In this document: in pieces, positions 1 to 8,806 of the stretch | Layout of the letters: the number at the start of each line of letters is the position of its first letter | Numbering within the stretch: the stretch's first letter is position 1 | NCBI GenBank assembly: GCA_905479565.1 | Contig: CAJQMY010000037.1 | Location: 1 to 58,308 of the forward strand | Length of the DNA stretch: 58,308 nucleotides | Source: an uncultured Candidatus Nitrosopumilus sp. | Lineage (GTDB): Archaea; Thermoproteota; Nitrososphaeria; Nitrososphaerales; Nitrosopumilaceae | Direction of reading: 5' to 3' | The notes under the pieces: generated by a model | Told to the model about the DNA's origin: nothing | What the model saw: only the letters and a program-made list of their open reading frames with translations | The model's database searches: none | Position numbers and translations under genes: made by a program

Positions 1-382
1 CTTCATGGAAATAGTCTGCAATCTTTATTGGTTCAACAAATGTTTTGATGTCTTCTTCTGGAACATGGTAGACGTTTCGTAATCCCTCCAGGATTTCTTT
101 TTCTTGTGATTGAATTCTCTTTGCCATGCCAAGAACAGGGGTACCTGTATAGTGAAATCCCATTGGGAACAATACGTTATACCCTTGCATTCTATAGAAT
201 CTTGAATGAACATCAGCTAGTGTGTATGTTCTTCCGTGTCCAATATGTTGAGGAGAATTTGGGTACGGATATGCAACTGTAATGAATTTTTTTGGTTTGT
301 CATTTGGATTTGTCTCAAAGTCTTTTGACTCTATCCATTTGCTTCTCCATTTGTTTTCAATTTTATTCCAATTAATTTCCAT
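1..382 (-). CDS. leuS: Leucyl-tRNA synthetase, N-terminal part (cut by window edge)
   Basis: Charges tRNA-Leu with leucine in the cytoplasm. Read on the minus strand, an open frame starts at the ATG at 382 and runs off the window at base 1, so only about the first 127 residues are present. The class I signature HIGH is at about residues 46-49, inside an archaeal LeuRS-like stretch (FITVAYPYPNSPQHIGHGRT). The text after it (YRMQGYNVLFPMGFHYTGTP) also fits archaeal-type LeuRS. The gene begins 4 bp after the alaS stop on the same strand, so the two synthetases probably share a transcript. The rest of the protein cannot be judged from this window. Confidence 0.93.
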   Translation of the reverse strand, partial: MEINWNKIENKWRSKWIESKDFETNPNDKPKKFITVAYPYPNSPQHIGHGRTYTLADVHSRFYRMQGYNVLFPMGFHYTGTPVLGMAKRIQSQEKEILEGLRNVYHVPEEDIKTFVEPIKIADYFHE

Positions 383-386
383 ATCT

Positions 387-3056
387 TTATCCTAAAATCA
401 TTGATTTTGCTTTGGCTATTGCCTGCTCTTTTTTAGATGTGTCTTTTCCTCCACCTTGAGCAAATTTAGCATCACCTCCACCAGAACCGCTCAAAATCGA
501 GGCTATTTCCTTGACTATCTCACTCGCATTTACGCCTGATTGCTCTCCTGCATACACCATAATTCTAATCGTCGGACCTGCCTCAAAAATTCCACAAAAT
601 GCAGTAGTGTCATTCTTGGCAACTAGTTTCTTGCCAAAGTTTTGATGGAAATAATCATCATAATTTGGACTTGCAGTAAAGCAGATTTTATTTTTTATTG
701 TAATGCCATCTAATTCTTCTGACTCTCCGGCTAGAATCTTTTCTAATAGTATGGGAATCTGTCTCCTTGCTTTTTCTTTATTTTCCTCTCTTTGTTTCTC
801 TAGTTTTTCTTTTGTAATATAATCTGCAGCTTGTTTCTTTAATTCTTTTTCTTGGTCTTTTACGTATTGAAATGCTGTATGCCCTGAGACAAATTCTATA
901 CGAACCACTCCGTCTTGAATTCTTTTTGTTTTTGTAATTTTAATTAGCTCTATCTCGCCAGTCTTTTTTACATGTGTTCCGCCGCATGCTTCAATATCTT
1001 TGTCTTCAATTGATACAATTCTGACTGATTTTACTGGGACTACTCCGCCCTGATAAATTCTAAATCCATACTTTTGTTCTGCAGTTCCTCTATCGTAATA
1101 GTCAATATTCACTGGATAATCTTCTTTTATCATTTGATTAGCTGCATCTTCAATCTGTTTTATTTGCTCGTCAGTTAGTGAAGAATGGTGTGTAATGTCT
1201 AGTCTTGCGTGATCATCATCTTTGAATGCAGAGTGTTGCCAAATCCAAGAACCCAAAATTCTTCTAGATGATACATTGATGATGTGTGTACTGGTGTGAT
1301 TTTTGGTAATGTTTGCACGTCTTGTTTCATCAACTTTACAAGATACGGTATCACCTTCTTTTGGAACACCTCCTTCTAGCTTGTGAACGATAATGTTTGC
1401 GTGTTTATCCACGTTTACAACTTTTAATCCTGCAATGGTTCCTAAATCTGGTTCTTGCCCTCCACCTCTGGCATAAAATGAAGTTCTGTCTAGTATCACT
1501 TGATCATCAAAGACCTTGATTACTTTGGCATCAAATTCCATTGGGTCATCCTTGTAAAATAGGGTCTCAGTTTCGGGTATCTCTTTTAATGGAAGTTCTG
1601 TGATTGCCTTTTTCTTTTCAGATTGGTGTAGATCAGATAGTTTAGAGTAAAATTGTGATGGGATTTCTGAAATTGCGTCTACTTCTTTGAGATATTCAGG
1701 CGTAATGCCGTCTGATTCGTATAGAGTAATGAGTTCGTCAACTGATGGCACCCCTTTCTCACGAATTTTTTCTGCTTTTTTCTTCATGTGGACTTTGGAA
1801 TCCTCGTATCTTACAGATTCAAGCTTGAGAATTGTTTTGACATCTTCTCTTTTCTCATCAAGTTCTGGGTAGGTATTTTTGAGATAGTCAATGTGAGTAT
1901 CTATCAAATCATCAATGTCTAGTTTTAGATTTAATCTGTTAATTGTTCCATTAATTCTTCGCAACATCATTCTGAGATTATATCCTCCACCTACATTACT
2001 TGGTAGTGCGCCATCGGTAATTGCAAAGATTAGTGTTCTGAGATGGTCTGCAATTAGATAGATTCCTTCAAGCGGTGTAATCATTTTGTTTAGCTGTTCA
2101 TCTGTAATTTTTACATTTTTCACTGCAAGACGTCTTACTTCGTTTAGATCATCGAAATGATCAATCTCTTTTGCAATTTCTGTAAAGTATTTTTTTAAAA
2201 TTTCAGAATCTGAATCAATTCCAATTTTTTCAAATAATTTCTGATTAACTGGACCAAAACAGCAATCATATGCTGTAGGTGTTCCCATGGTAATCCATGC
2301 AAATCTCTCAAGACCTGCACCCATGTCAATTACTCTTTGATCAAGTGTAGTATGTTGTCCTAATTCCCCCTGGAATTCAGTAAATACTGCGTTTCCTAAT
2401 TCTAATCCTCTGACAAAGTATTCCAGTGATGGACCAAAAGAGCCACCACCTGCCCATACGTCTTCTACAAATACAACTTCTTCCTTTTTAATTCCAAATT
2501 GGTTAGTCAATAACCTAAAATCTAAATCGACACATTCATCTTTCCAGTATCCTCCTAAATCTGGAACGCTATGTTGCCCTATCATGCAGAAACTTGAAAA
2601 ATGTCTACCTGTTACTCCGACATTTTCTAAATCTTTGAAGCGCAAACAAGTTTGCGGAACTACAAGTGGGTTTGCAGGAAATTCAAAAACAACTTTACTG
2701 CCCATCACTCTTTGAAAATTCACAACTGATGCAATTGTAAAAAACAGATCATCTCGCCATCTACAAACAACTGGATATCTACTAACTGATGTGTGATTGT
2801 TTTTTACAAAAAACTCTTCGACTTCTTTCCATGCTTGAGTATAGTCGAATCTCTTACTAGTTGGGGGCTCGCCAATGAACGAATATGTGTCAGTTCCATC
2901 ATCTGGACACAAATTTCTGTCAGCATTTAGAGTCCAAAAGAATCTGCCGCATTTGGTACATGCTTTCCTAACAAATCCTTGCTCTTGGAATAATTTGACA
3001 TTATAGTATTTTTCAGGATCTGCTGAAAATTCTTTTAGGATCTCTTTTTTATCCAA
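387..3056 (-). CDS. alaS: Alanyl-tRNA synthetase, archaeal type
   Basis: An 889-residue class II synthetase that charges tRNA-Ala and edits misacylated Ser/Gly. The N-terminus has the archaeal extension with a CTKC...C element (Cys33, Cys36). The aminoacylation core follows. The editing domain carries its metal site as NHTSTH near residue 587 plus CGGTH near residue 689. The C-terminal DHHA1-like end reads GSGGGDAKFAQGGG. Length is normal for archaeal AlaRS. The ATG at 3056 gives the expected start of the archaeal N-terminal extension. It lies directly upstream of leuS on the same strand. No lesion is seen. Confidence 0.97.
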   Translation of the reverse strand: MDKKEILKEFSADPEKYYNVKLFQEQGFVRKACTKCGRFFWTLNADRNLCPDDGTDTYSFIGEPPTSKRFDYTQAWKEVEEFFVKNNHTSVSRYPVVCRWRDDLFFTIASVVNFQRVMGSKVVFEFPANPLVVPQTCLRFKDLENVGVTGRHFSSFCMIGQHSVPDLGGYWKDECVDLDFRLLTNQFGIKKEEVVFVEDVWAGGGSFGPSLEYFVRGLELGNAVFTEFQGELGQHTTLDQRVIDMGAGLERFAWITMGTPTAYDCCFGPVNQKLFEKIGIDSDSEILKKYFTEIAKEIDHFDDLNEVRRLAVKNVKITDEQLNKMITPLEGIYLIADHLRTLIFAITDGALPSNVGGGYNLRMMLRRINGTINRLNLKLDIDDLIDTHIDYLKNTYPELDEKREDVKTILKLESVRYEDSKVHMKKKAEKIREKGVPSVDELITLYESDGITPEYLKEVDAISEIPSQFYSKLSDLHQSEKKKAITELPLKEIPETETLFYKDDPMEFDAKVIKVFDDQVILDRTSFYARGGGQEPDLGTIAGLKVVNVDKHANIIVHKLEGGVPKEGDTVSCKVDETRRANITKNHTSTHIINVSSRRILGSWIWQHSAFKDDDHARLDITHHSSLTDEQIKQIEDAANQMIKEDYPVNIDYYDRGTAEQKYGFRIYQGGVVPVKSVRIVSIEDKDIEACGGTHVKKTGEIELIKITKTKRIQDGVVRIEFVSGHTAFQYVKDQEKELKKQAADYITKEKLEKQREENKEKARRQIPILLEKILAGESEELDGITIKNKICFTASPNYDDYFHQNFGKKLVAKNDTTAFCGIFEAGPTIRIMVYAGEQSGVNASEIVKEIASILSGSGGGDAKFAQGGGKDTSKKEQAIAKAKSMILG

Positions 3057-3761
3057 CGATGAGCTTGCTCTAATCCGATATTAAGAATTGTCGATTAATA
3101 ACGCGTAGAATATGTTGTAACAGTCAACAACAAAAATACAACACTCCATACATCTAACACTAATCCGTGCATGAATTTTGTGTTGTATTCGTGTATGACA
3201 ATAACAAATAATTCCTCTTCAACAGTTGTTAGCGCATAGCATTATTATTATCTAGATTGAAATTACAACAAACAAGAGTTTACACCAAATCTTGTATGTG
3301 GAATTAACAATAATTCTAGTTATAATCATTGTATCATTTTCATAGTCTCCACTGTATTATGTAAAATAATTAAAAATGTGTTAGATCTTAAGACCAAAAA
3401 CTATTCAGTTTTTTGGTGACAGTTCCAACACTATTGTGTGATATTTCAAAATGATATTTAGGCAAAGCGTATGATTTGTATGAATGAATTCTCCGTGCTG
3501 GTTATATTCAAAAATGAAACAATATCGTCATGCAATGGTGCAATAACCAATTTGTGCATTGTTTATCTGACCATAGACTTTCATAACTATTAATACGTCC
3601 ATCTGCGCCATAGGAACCATTCTTTGCACCATTGCATTTTTTGAATTTTTATAAGTTTTGATTAACCGAGAAATTTCTTTAATTTTTATTTAAAAAGTGA
3701 TTAATCTACACTTTACACTGATTAATGATACATTAAATAGAATACCTGATATGATCTATTC
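3057..3761. other. Gene-free 0.7-kb interval between alaS and the 3762 gene
   Basis: No convincing coding frame was found on either strand; the longest tidy ATG frame is 37 codons at 3480-3593 and has no recognisable composition. The stretch must hold the alaS promoter at its left end and the promoter of the 3762 gene at its right end (AT-rich ttaaata near 3732, about 25-30 bp before the ATG). Two inverted repeats stand out: a 10-bp pair at 3135-3144/3180-3189 and a perfect 14-bp pair at 3530-3543/3624-3637. A non-coding RNA is possible but unproven. Confidence 0.6.
3530..3637. repeat. Perfect 14-bp inverted repeat with 80-bp spacer
   Basis: The left arm atgcaatggtgcaa (3530-3543) is the exact reverse complement of the right arm ttgcaccattgcat (3624-3637). 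The 80-bp interior is AT-rich and carries no gene. Function is unknown: it could be a long hairpin RNA, a paired regulator site, or the ends of a decayed small element. Confidence 0.75.
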
Positions 3762-4271
3762 ATGTTTGGTAGGAAACCTGTCTTAAAAGAGGGAGCTTCA
3801 GTTTTCTCAATTAAAAAAAATGGCGATTTTAATGATTTTATTTTTGGTATAGTTACTGGTGTTGATGGACGAAAGGTTGGTGTTAATGGGGTAATTGTAA
3901 ATGCAATTGGATTGAAAAATAAGATTGCTCAAGGAAAAACTGGAGAACGTTCTAGGGAAATTCTTGAACACCCAACTCCAGATAATGTTGTTTTGGCTTT
4001 GGTGTATAGAGTTGAACATGAAAATTTTGCTGAGGTACTAGATCTCGATGTTGATAAATGTGATATTATTCCTCCAAAAATTTATGGAATGCTAGATGGA
4101 TGGATTCGTGAATCTTTACCTGAATTCCTCAATGCTGTTTTGTCTTTACCGCCAGGTTCTGAAAGAGATGAAGCAAAACGAGTGTTGAAACACAGAATGG
4201 ATACTTTAACTGATCCTACTTTAAAACGAACATTATATGCTGTTTGCAGAAGTCTAAAAATTCTGAATTAA
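3762..4271 (+). CDS. Conserved-looking protein of unknown function (169 aa)
   Basis: I do not recognise this family. The protein is soluble-looking, with no signal peptide or membrane segment. The N-terminal half is beta-rich with a short glycine-valine stretch (VTGVDGRKVGVNGVIVNAIG). The C-terminal half is helical, with conserved-looking DGWIRESLPEFLNAVLSLPPG and a basic end (RVLKHRMDTLTDPTLKRTLY). An AT-rich TATA-like element sits about 25-30 bp before the ATG, consistent with a leaderless transcript. It is followed by the L12 gene on the same strand after 58 bp, which has its own TATA-like element, so the two are probably separate transcripts. Confidence 0.8.
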   Translation: MFGRKPVLKEGASVFSIKKNGDFNDFIFGIVTGVDGRKVGVNGVIVNAIGLKNKIAQGKTGERSREILEHPTPDNVVLALVYRVEHENFAEVLDLDVDKCDIIPPKIYGMLDGWIRESLPEFLNAVLSLPPGSERDEAKRVLKHRMDTLTDPTLKRTLYAVCRSLKILN

Positions 4272-4329
4272 ATTTCTAGGCGTAACTTCTCCATAGTTTT
4301 ATATTATGCCCTAAGAAAATTTTGATACA

Positions 4330-4626
4330 ATGGAATATGTTTACGCTGCTTTACTTCTTCACAAGCTAGACAAAGAAGTTAACGAGGCAAACCTCACATC
4401 AGTTGTTAAAGCATCTGGTACTGACGTTAATGAAGCCCAAGTTAAATCACTAGTTGCAGCCTTAGCCGATGTTAATATCGATGAGGCAGTTAAAGCCGCC
4501 CCAGTAGCAGTTGCAGCCGCAGCACCAGCAGCAGATGCAGCAGCCCCGGCACAAGAAGAAAAGAAGAAAGAGGAACCTAAAAACGAAGAAGCAGCCATGG
4601 AAGGATTGTCTTCCTTATTTGGCTAA
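4330..4626 (+). CDS. rpl12: Ribosomal protein P1 (archaeal L12), stalk protein
   Basis: The 98-residue acidic stalk protein of the large subunit. It binds the P0/L10 base as dimers and recruits translational GTPases. The helical N-terminal dimerisation domain starts [13 protein letters not shown]. An alanine-rich hinge (about residues 56-75) and a charged segment follow, then the diagnostic C-terminal GLSSLFG factor-binding tail. A TATA-like tttata at about 4297 is close to 30 bp before the ATG. In most archaea this gene follows L10. Here it is on the opposite strand, separated from L10 by a membrane protein gene. Confidence 0.96.
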   Translation: MEYVYAALLLHKLDKEVNEANLTSVVKASGTDVNEAQVKSLVAALADVNIDEAVKAAPVAVAAAAPAADAAAPAQEEKKKEEPKNEEAAMEGLSSLFG

Positions 4627-4707
4627 GCAACTTTATTTTAATCAAATTTACTCTTAATCATTATTTTAATCAAATTTTAATTAGCGACAGATCACAGTTT
4701 GCAATGG

Positions 4708-5340
4708 ATGGCAGATTTTTCATTTCCAATAGACTGGTTCATTAGCATTTTAGATTATTTGGGGACGATTGCTTTTGCAGTAACTGGAGCTTCTAAAGCA
4801 ATTGTACACAAGGCAGATATTTTTGGGATTATTGTACTGTCTACTGTAGTTGGAGTAGGTGGTGGGGTAACTCGAGATGTAATCTTTGGACGATTTCCTG
4901 TTACATTTTCAGATCCTATCTATGTTGGATTAACAGTATTAGTTGGGGTTGTAATGTTCTTTTTGTATATAAAATTCAAAAAACAAATGGGCATATGGCT
5001 AGTTTTTGATGCAGTTGGACTAGGTGTATTTTCAATTTTGGGTGCATCAATTGCATATCAGGTAGTTGGATTAGAATTTATTCCAATGTTGTTTGGCGGA
5101 ATGATAACAGCTATTGGTGGTGGAATACTGCGAGATGTCTTTGTTCGAGAAATTCCAATTGTGTTTGTAAAAGAGGTGTATGCTATTGCAAGTGTAATTG
5201 GAATTATGATATTTTATGTAGTACTTTCATCTGGGGTGGATATGCAGATTGCATCCATAATTGGAATCGTTACAGCAACTGGAATACGATTGTTAGCAAT
5301 GAAATACAATTGGAATCTTCCTAAAGTTAGAGAGTCTTGA
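4708..5340 (+). CDS. TRIC/UPF0126-type membrane protein
   Basis: About 210 residues with six to seven hydrophobic segments. Two internally related repeats each carry a glycine-arginine motif: GVGGGVTRDVIFGRFP and AIGGGILRDVFVREIP. That duplicated GGG-x-x-RD motif is typical of the UPF0126 family (YicG-like), related to trimeric intracellular cation (TRIC) channels; some bacterial members are annotated as glycine transporters. Substrate here is unknown. A TTG at 4699 is an alternative start; the ATG at 4708 was chosen because it begins just before the first hydrophobic segment. It sits between L12 and the L10 operon, which points toward it. Confidence 0.85.
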   Translation: MADFSFPIDWFISILDYLGTIAFAVTGASKAIVHKADIFGIIVLSTVVGVGGGVTRDVIFGRFPVTFSDPIYVGLTVLVGVVMFFLYIKFKKQMGIWLVFDAVGLGVFSILGASIAYQVVGLEFIPMLFGGMITAIGGGILRDVFVREIPIVFVKEVYAIASVIGIMIFYVVLSSGVDMQIASIIGIVTATGIRLLAMKYNWNLPKVRES

Positions 5341-5439
5341 TTATGCATTGTTTATGAGATATTCAACTATGATGAATATTGCAATTAATAATGCTGCACT
5401 TACGGTTACTGTTTTCTTACCTGATATGTCTAAAAACAT
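5341..5439 (-). CDS. Possible 32-residue single-span membrane peptide
   Basis: A short minus-strand frame from the ATG at 5439 to a TAA at 5341-5343, immediately downstream of L10 on the same strand. It begins MFLDISGKKTVTVSAALL, continues into an isoleucine-rich hydrophobic helix and ends EYLINNA. The layout (short polar N-terminus, one helix, polar end) resembles the many tiny membrane proteins of thaumarchaea, but there is no clear ribosome binding site. It could also be chance. Its stop is adjacent to the stop of the convergent TRIC-like gene. Confidence 0.4.
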   Translation of the reverse strand: MFLDISGKKTVTVSAALLIAIFIIVEYLINNA

Positions 5440-5471
5440 GAATTTTTTGCAAAATTAAATGGTTTAAGATT

Positions 5472-6338
5472 TTATGCTGGAGTATAATCTTTTGCTTGTC
5501 CTGCAACTGCCTTTGCTTGAGAATCTGCTTTGCTAAGAATTTGCTCCTTTGTTTCATCAGTCATAAAGCCTGATTCAATAGATACAGAGCGTGCTGATTG
5601 AGAAGCTTTGCTAAGAATTTGTAAAATATTGTCTGCTGTGATGTATCCTGCTTCAATTGACAGTATGACTGCTTCTTGATGGAATTGAGCAAATGTCTCT
5701 CTGATTTTCTCAACATCGATTATCATTTCTTTCTCAGCATATACAGTTCCTGATTCTAATGCTGTGGTAAGTGAAATCCCTGCTTCTACTGGCTTGATGT
5801 CTAATTTACCTAGAATTGATGCTAATTTTTCATTAATTGCTTCTCCTTTTTTTACTGGAATAGTATCTTTTGCAATCCAAATTGTTCCTTGATCAATCTT
5901 AGTTGGAATTCCTGCTTCTTTGAACTCTGTAAGCATTGGTCCTGGTGCAATTCCTGTATTTTTGGCAGGAACTACAATATCAAAACTTGCAAGATCGCCT
6001 CCTCTTGCTGCCATCATAACTTTGTTTTTAGCAAGAAGAACGTTTAGCTTGAATGGTGACATGTCTGTAAACAAAAACATGCATTGTCCAGTTAGTTTGT
6101 CTGCAATGTCTTTGACTCCTGGTATATCGAGTTTTTCAAATGCTTTCTTTGCAACCTTATCTTTGATGCTGAAAAATTCCACTTCTCCTGCAAGAGTTTT
6201 TCTTAATGGGAGAATTTGTGTAGAGCGAACTTTTCTCATTTTAATTACAGCTAGAACTTTGTATTTTTTTGGAAGCTCTTGCAGTTGTTGATACATTTGG
6301 GTCTTTCTTTTAGGATATGAGGTCCTGTTTTCATGCAT
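5472..6338 (-). CDS. rpl10: Ribosomal protein L10 (P0), stalk base
   Basis: A 288-residue P0/L10 that anchors the L12 stalk on 23S rRNA. The N-terminal rRNA-binding domain reads PKKYKVLAVIKMRKVRSTQILPLRK; the archaeal/eukaryal insertion domain includes FKEAGIPTKIDQGTIWIAKD; C-terminal helices carry the repeated ILSKA/IESGF pattern that binds L12 dimers. The protein stops at AKDYTPA and lacks the acidic GLxxLFG-like tail usual for archaeal P0. It overlaps the upstream L1 gene by 8 bp, so translation is probably coupled. Confidence 0.95.
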   Translation of the reverse strand: MHENRTSYPKRKTQMYQQLQELPKKYKVLAVIKMRKVRSTQILPLRKTLAGEVEFFSIKDKVAKKAFEKLDIPGVKDIADKLTGQCMFLFTDMSPFKLNVLLAKNKVMMAARGGDLASFDIVVPAKNTGIAPGPMLTEFKEAGIPTKIDQGTIWIAKDTIPVKKGEAINEKLASILGKLDIKPVEAGISLTTALESGTVYAEKEMIIDVEKIRETFAQFHQEAVILSIEAGYITADNILQILSKASQSARSVSIESGFMTDETKEQILSKADSQAKAVAGQAKDYTPA

Positions 6339-6993
6339 ATTTTTTCTTGACCTCTTGTGCTTGTTTCACTGGCTTGCCCATTGTAGTTTTAATTAAAATC
6401 TTTTTCATATTTCTCTCTCCATTTGGTAATTTCTTTTCCATTGCAGCTAAAACCGTATGTGCATTAATTGCTAAATCTGCATCATCCATAGATACGTCTC
6501 CAATTTTAGCTGAAATTGAAAGTGATGCTCTTGCTCTTACCTTGATACAAGACCTAAATCTTTGTAAGAATGCTTCAATAGATGCATCAAAAGGAACTGG
6601 TGTTGGCATTTTTCCTCTTGGACCTAAAAGTTGACCCAAAGTTTTACCAACTGCTGGCATAATTTTTGTATCTGCTAAAAAGAAATCATATTTGCTAATG
6701 AATTTTCGAGATTCTCTTTTGTTAGTTCCGAATTTATCTAATTCTTCTGATCCAATAACTGAATCAGCTTTTGCGGCTTTAGCCTTTTGATTCATTTCCC
6801 CTGTTGCTATAATACAAACAGTTGCTGGAGAACTAGTCTTTGGAAGCTGAACAACTTCGTTAATTGCAAATCCTTTCTTAACATCAATATCTTTGAAAGT
6901 AATGATTAATTCTACAGATTCTTTGAATTTACGCTCTTTTGTAGCAATTTTTGCTTTTTTGATTAATTCTATAATTTGTGCATCTGAAATCAT
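6331..6993 (-). CDS. rpl1: Ribosomal protein L1
   Basis: A 220-residue L1 forming the mobile stalk at the E site. In many archaea it also represses its own mRNA. Recognisable stretches are the N-terminal helix (IIELIKKAKIATKERKFKES), the ADSVIGSEELD region and the conserved LGQLLGPRGKMPTPVP loop at about residues 116-131. The gene is first of an L1-L10 pair; its end overlaps the L10 start by 8 bp. The operon is separated from L11-NusG-SecE by a gene on the opposite strand. Confidence 0.96.
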   Translation of the reverse strand: MISDAQIIELIKKAKIATKERKFKESVELIITFKDIDVKKGFAINEVVQLPKTSSPATVCIIATGEMNQKAKAAKADSVIGSEELDKFGTNKRESRKFISKYDFFLADTKIMPAVGKTLGQLLGPRGKMPTPVPFDASIEAFLQRFRSCIKVRARASLSISAKIGDVSMDDADLAINAHTVLAAMEKKLPNGERNMKKILIKTTMGKPVKQAQEVKKKYA

Positions 6994-7161
6994 TACGTAA
7001 CAATTTCTAGAAAGCCTCCTTAAAATCGTTTAGAGATTGAGTTTTTTGCTCTTCGTTTATTTTAAAAAAATTACATATTTTCACTAAAATTATTACAATA
7101 AAGATGTAAATCGTACTGAAAACCTACATATATTAAATCAGCTCCATATTTTTCTAACACG

Positions 7162-7617
7162 TTGCATAGATTTGATAAATTAGATATGAAATTGCTTTAT
7201 GAATTAACCAATGACGGTTCAATTTCTATTCCTACTTTATCAAAAAAGCTAGGAATCAATGCGTCTGTTCTTTACAGTAGAATTAAGAGACTATTGAAGA
7301 AAAAACTCATTAAAAAATTCACTATTGAGATTGATGATTCGCTGTTGGGAATTGGAGTAAAGGCCTCTGTTGGAATAAACAGAGATCCAAAATTCAAAGA
7401 TTCAATTCATAAACAATTCATGGAAACTGATGAAGTTGTATCTATTTCAGAAATAACTGGCAGATTTGATATCATGATTCATATTTATGCTAAGGATCTT
7501 GAAGCTTTGCATACTATAGTAATTGAAAAAATTGGAAAAATAGAAGGTATCCAAAATACTGAAACTTTTGTAGAATTACAAAAAACCAATAAAGATCCTG
7601 TTTATCTTATTCAATAA
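7162..7617 (+). CDS. Lrp/AsnC-family transcription regulator
   Basis: A 151-residue regulator with an N-terminal winged helix (LDMKLLYELTNDGSISIPTL, then recognition helix INASVLYSRIKRLLKK) and a C-terminal RAM/AsnC ligand-binding domain (VSISEITGRFDIMIHIYAKD). Such proteins form dimers to octamers and respond to amino acids or other small effectors. The likely start is the TTG at 7162, about 25-35 bp downstream of a TATA-like tacatatatt; an ATG at 7186 is the alternative. It stands on the plus strand inside the SecE-L1 ribosomal cluster and ends 3 bp from the L11 stop. Target genes are unknown. Confidence 0.92.
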   Translation: MHRFDKLDMKLLYELTNDGSISIPTLSKKLGINASVLYSRIKRLLKKKLIKKFTIEIDDSLLGIGVKASVGINRDPKFKDSIHKQFMETDEVVSISEITGRFDIMIHIYAKDLEALHTIVIEKIGKIEGIQNTETFVELQKTNKDPVYLIQ

Positions 7618-7620
7618 TTA

Positions 7621-8097
7621 TTAAAATTTTGTATCCCATTTGCCTTCGTTAATTTCGGTAGTAATTTCTTTAGGGGTTTTGCCTTCTACTTTTATTCCTA
7701 ATGCTAGACATGTACCGATAATGGTTTTTGCAACTGATTTTAATGAAGAAGCATAAGATTTTTCAAGTTTTGTATTTGCTACTTTGATAATCGAATCCAT
7801 AGTGACGTCTCCTACCCATTCAGTGCCTGATGCTCCTGAACCTTTCATGATTCCAGCTTCTTTCATGATAAGGGCCGCAGCTGAAGGGATTCCTATTTCA
7901 ATTTCATATTTTTTTGTATCTGTATCAACGATTACTGTAACTGGAACTTTCATTCCTTCGAAATCTTTAGTTTTGTCATTAATTGATTTAATGACTTCCA
8001 TGATATTGACTCCTAGAGGGCCTAATGCTGGACCTAATGGTGGACCTGCTGATGCTCCTCCGCCTGTTACAAGTGATGATACTTTTTGTTCTCCCAT
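7621..8097 (-). CDS. rpl11: Ribosomal protein L11
   Basis: A 158-residue L11 that binds the GTPase-associated region of 23S rRNA together with L10/L12. The N-terminal domain shows VTGGGASAGPPLGPALGPLGVN (proline-glycine loop, residues 11-32). The C-terminal rRNA-binding domain ends LGIKVEGKTPKEITTEINEG. It lies 35 bp downstream of NusG on the same strand, the usual archaeal order. Confidence 0.96.
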   Translation of the reverse strand: MGEQKVSSLVTGGGASAGPPLGPALGPLGVNIMEVIKSINDKTKDFEGMKVPVTVIVDTDTKKYEIEIGIPSAAALIMKEAGIMKGSGASGTEWVGDVTMDSIIKVANTKLEKSYASSLKSVAKTIIGTCLALGIKVEGKTPKEITTEINEGKWDTKF

Positions 8098-8132
8098 GTT
8101 AAATCAAACTCAAATTGAAAATTTAATCCTTC

Positions 8133-8591
8133 CTAAGCCTCACTAGACAGTTTTAGATAGTTTGCATCTACTGTGACTGGTAATTGATATGATGCATCTA
8201 ATAAAACTACAGTTGCTTCTTCTTTGTCGACATCAATTCTAGTAATTGTTGCCTTCATTCCCTTGAATGGTCCACCTGTAATTTCTACTACATTATCCAC
8301 TGTTAATTGTGAAACTGTTGATTTTTTGATTAGATATCCTTCGATATCTTTGAATTCTAATTCTCCTCTTAGTTGACCTCGAATGTGCCTGACGCCTTCA
8401 ACTGCAAGATAAGCATCACTAGGATTAACTGCTTCAACTACAACATATCCCTTCAAGTCACTTACACAAAAAACTGATTGAATGTTAATTTGATTTGCAT
8501 TAGCTTTTGCTTCTAATAATCTCATAACCACTTTTTCCTGTCCTCCCGTGGTTCTAATTGCAAACAAGTGTGATTTTATTTCCTCAGACAA
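8133..8591 (-). CDS. spt5: Transcription elongation factor Spt5/NusG
   Basis: A 152-residue archaeal Spt5. The NGN domain (about residues 1-90; HLFAIRTTGGQEKVVMRLLE) binds the RNA polymerase clamp with Spt4, and the KOW domain (VVEITGGPFKGMKATITRID) contacts the ribosome or other partners. It sits 2 bp after the SecE stop and upstream of L11, the conserved SecE-NusG-L11 order. Confidence 0.95.
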   Translation of the reverse strand: MSEEIKSHLFAIRTTGGQEKVVMRLLEAKANANQINIQSVFCVSDLKGYVVVEAVNPSDAYLAVEGVRHIRGQLRGELEFKDIEGYLIKKSTVSQLTVDNVVEITGGPFKGMKATITRIDVDKEEATVVLLDASYQLPVTVDANYLKLSSEA

Positions 8592-8593
8592 TT

Positions 8594-8767
8594 TTATCTA
8601 CCAAATGTAATTACGGAAAAGACAAACTGAATTGTAAAACCAATAGCCCCTACTCCTGCTATTCCTAACAAAACTAGTCTAAGATGTTGTTGATATTCAT
8701 CTCTGTCTGGTTTCTTAGCCATTTTCATGGTATTGGCCATATTTTTCAAAGTCTGCCTAGGATTCAT
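8594..8767 (-). CDS. secE: Preprotein translocase subunit SecE (Sec61 gamma)
   Basis: A 57-residue protein: ATG at 8767, TAA at 8594-8596. An amphipathic N-terminal part (NPRQTLKNMANTMKMAKKPD, then DEYQQHLRLV) is followed by one transmembrane helix (LLGIAGVGAIGFTIQFVF). This is the archaeal SecE pattern; the subunit clamps the SecY halves in the membrane. Position supports the call, since it is directly upstream of NusG by 2 bp. It is short enough to be missed by length-filtered gene calling. Confidence 0.9.
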   Translation of the reverse strand: MNPRQTLKNMANTMKMAKKPDRDEYQQHLRLVLLGIAGVGAIGFTIQFVFSVITFGR

Positions 8768-8806
8768 TGCTGGAAATTAATAAGGTGTCCTTATATCTCT
8801 TATCTC

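Noticed and set aside
3480-3593. 37-codon plus-strand frame in the alaS upstream gap
   Set aside because: Composition is not protein-like and it contains one arm of the inverted repeat; it is kept only as a note in the gap entry.
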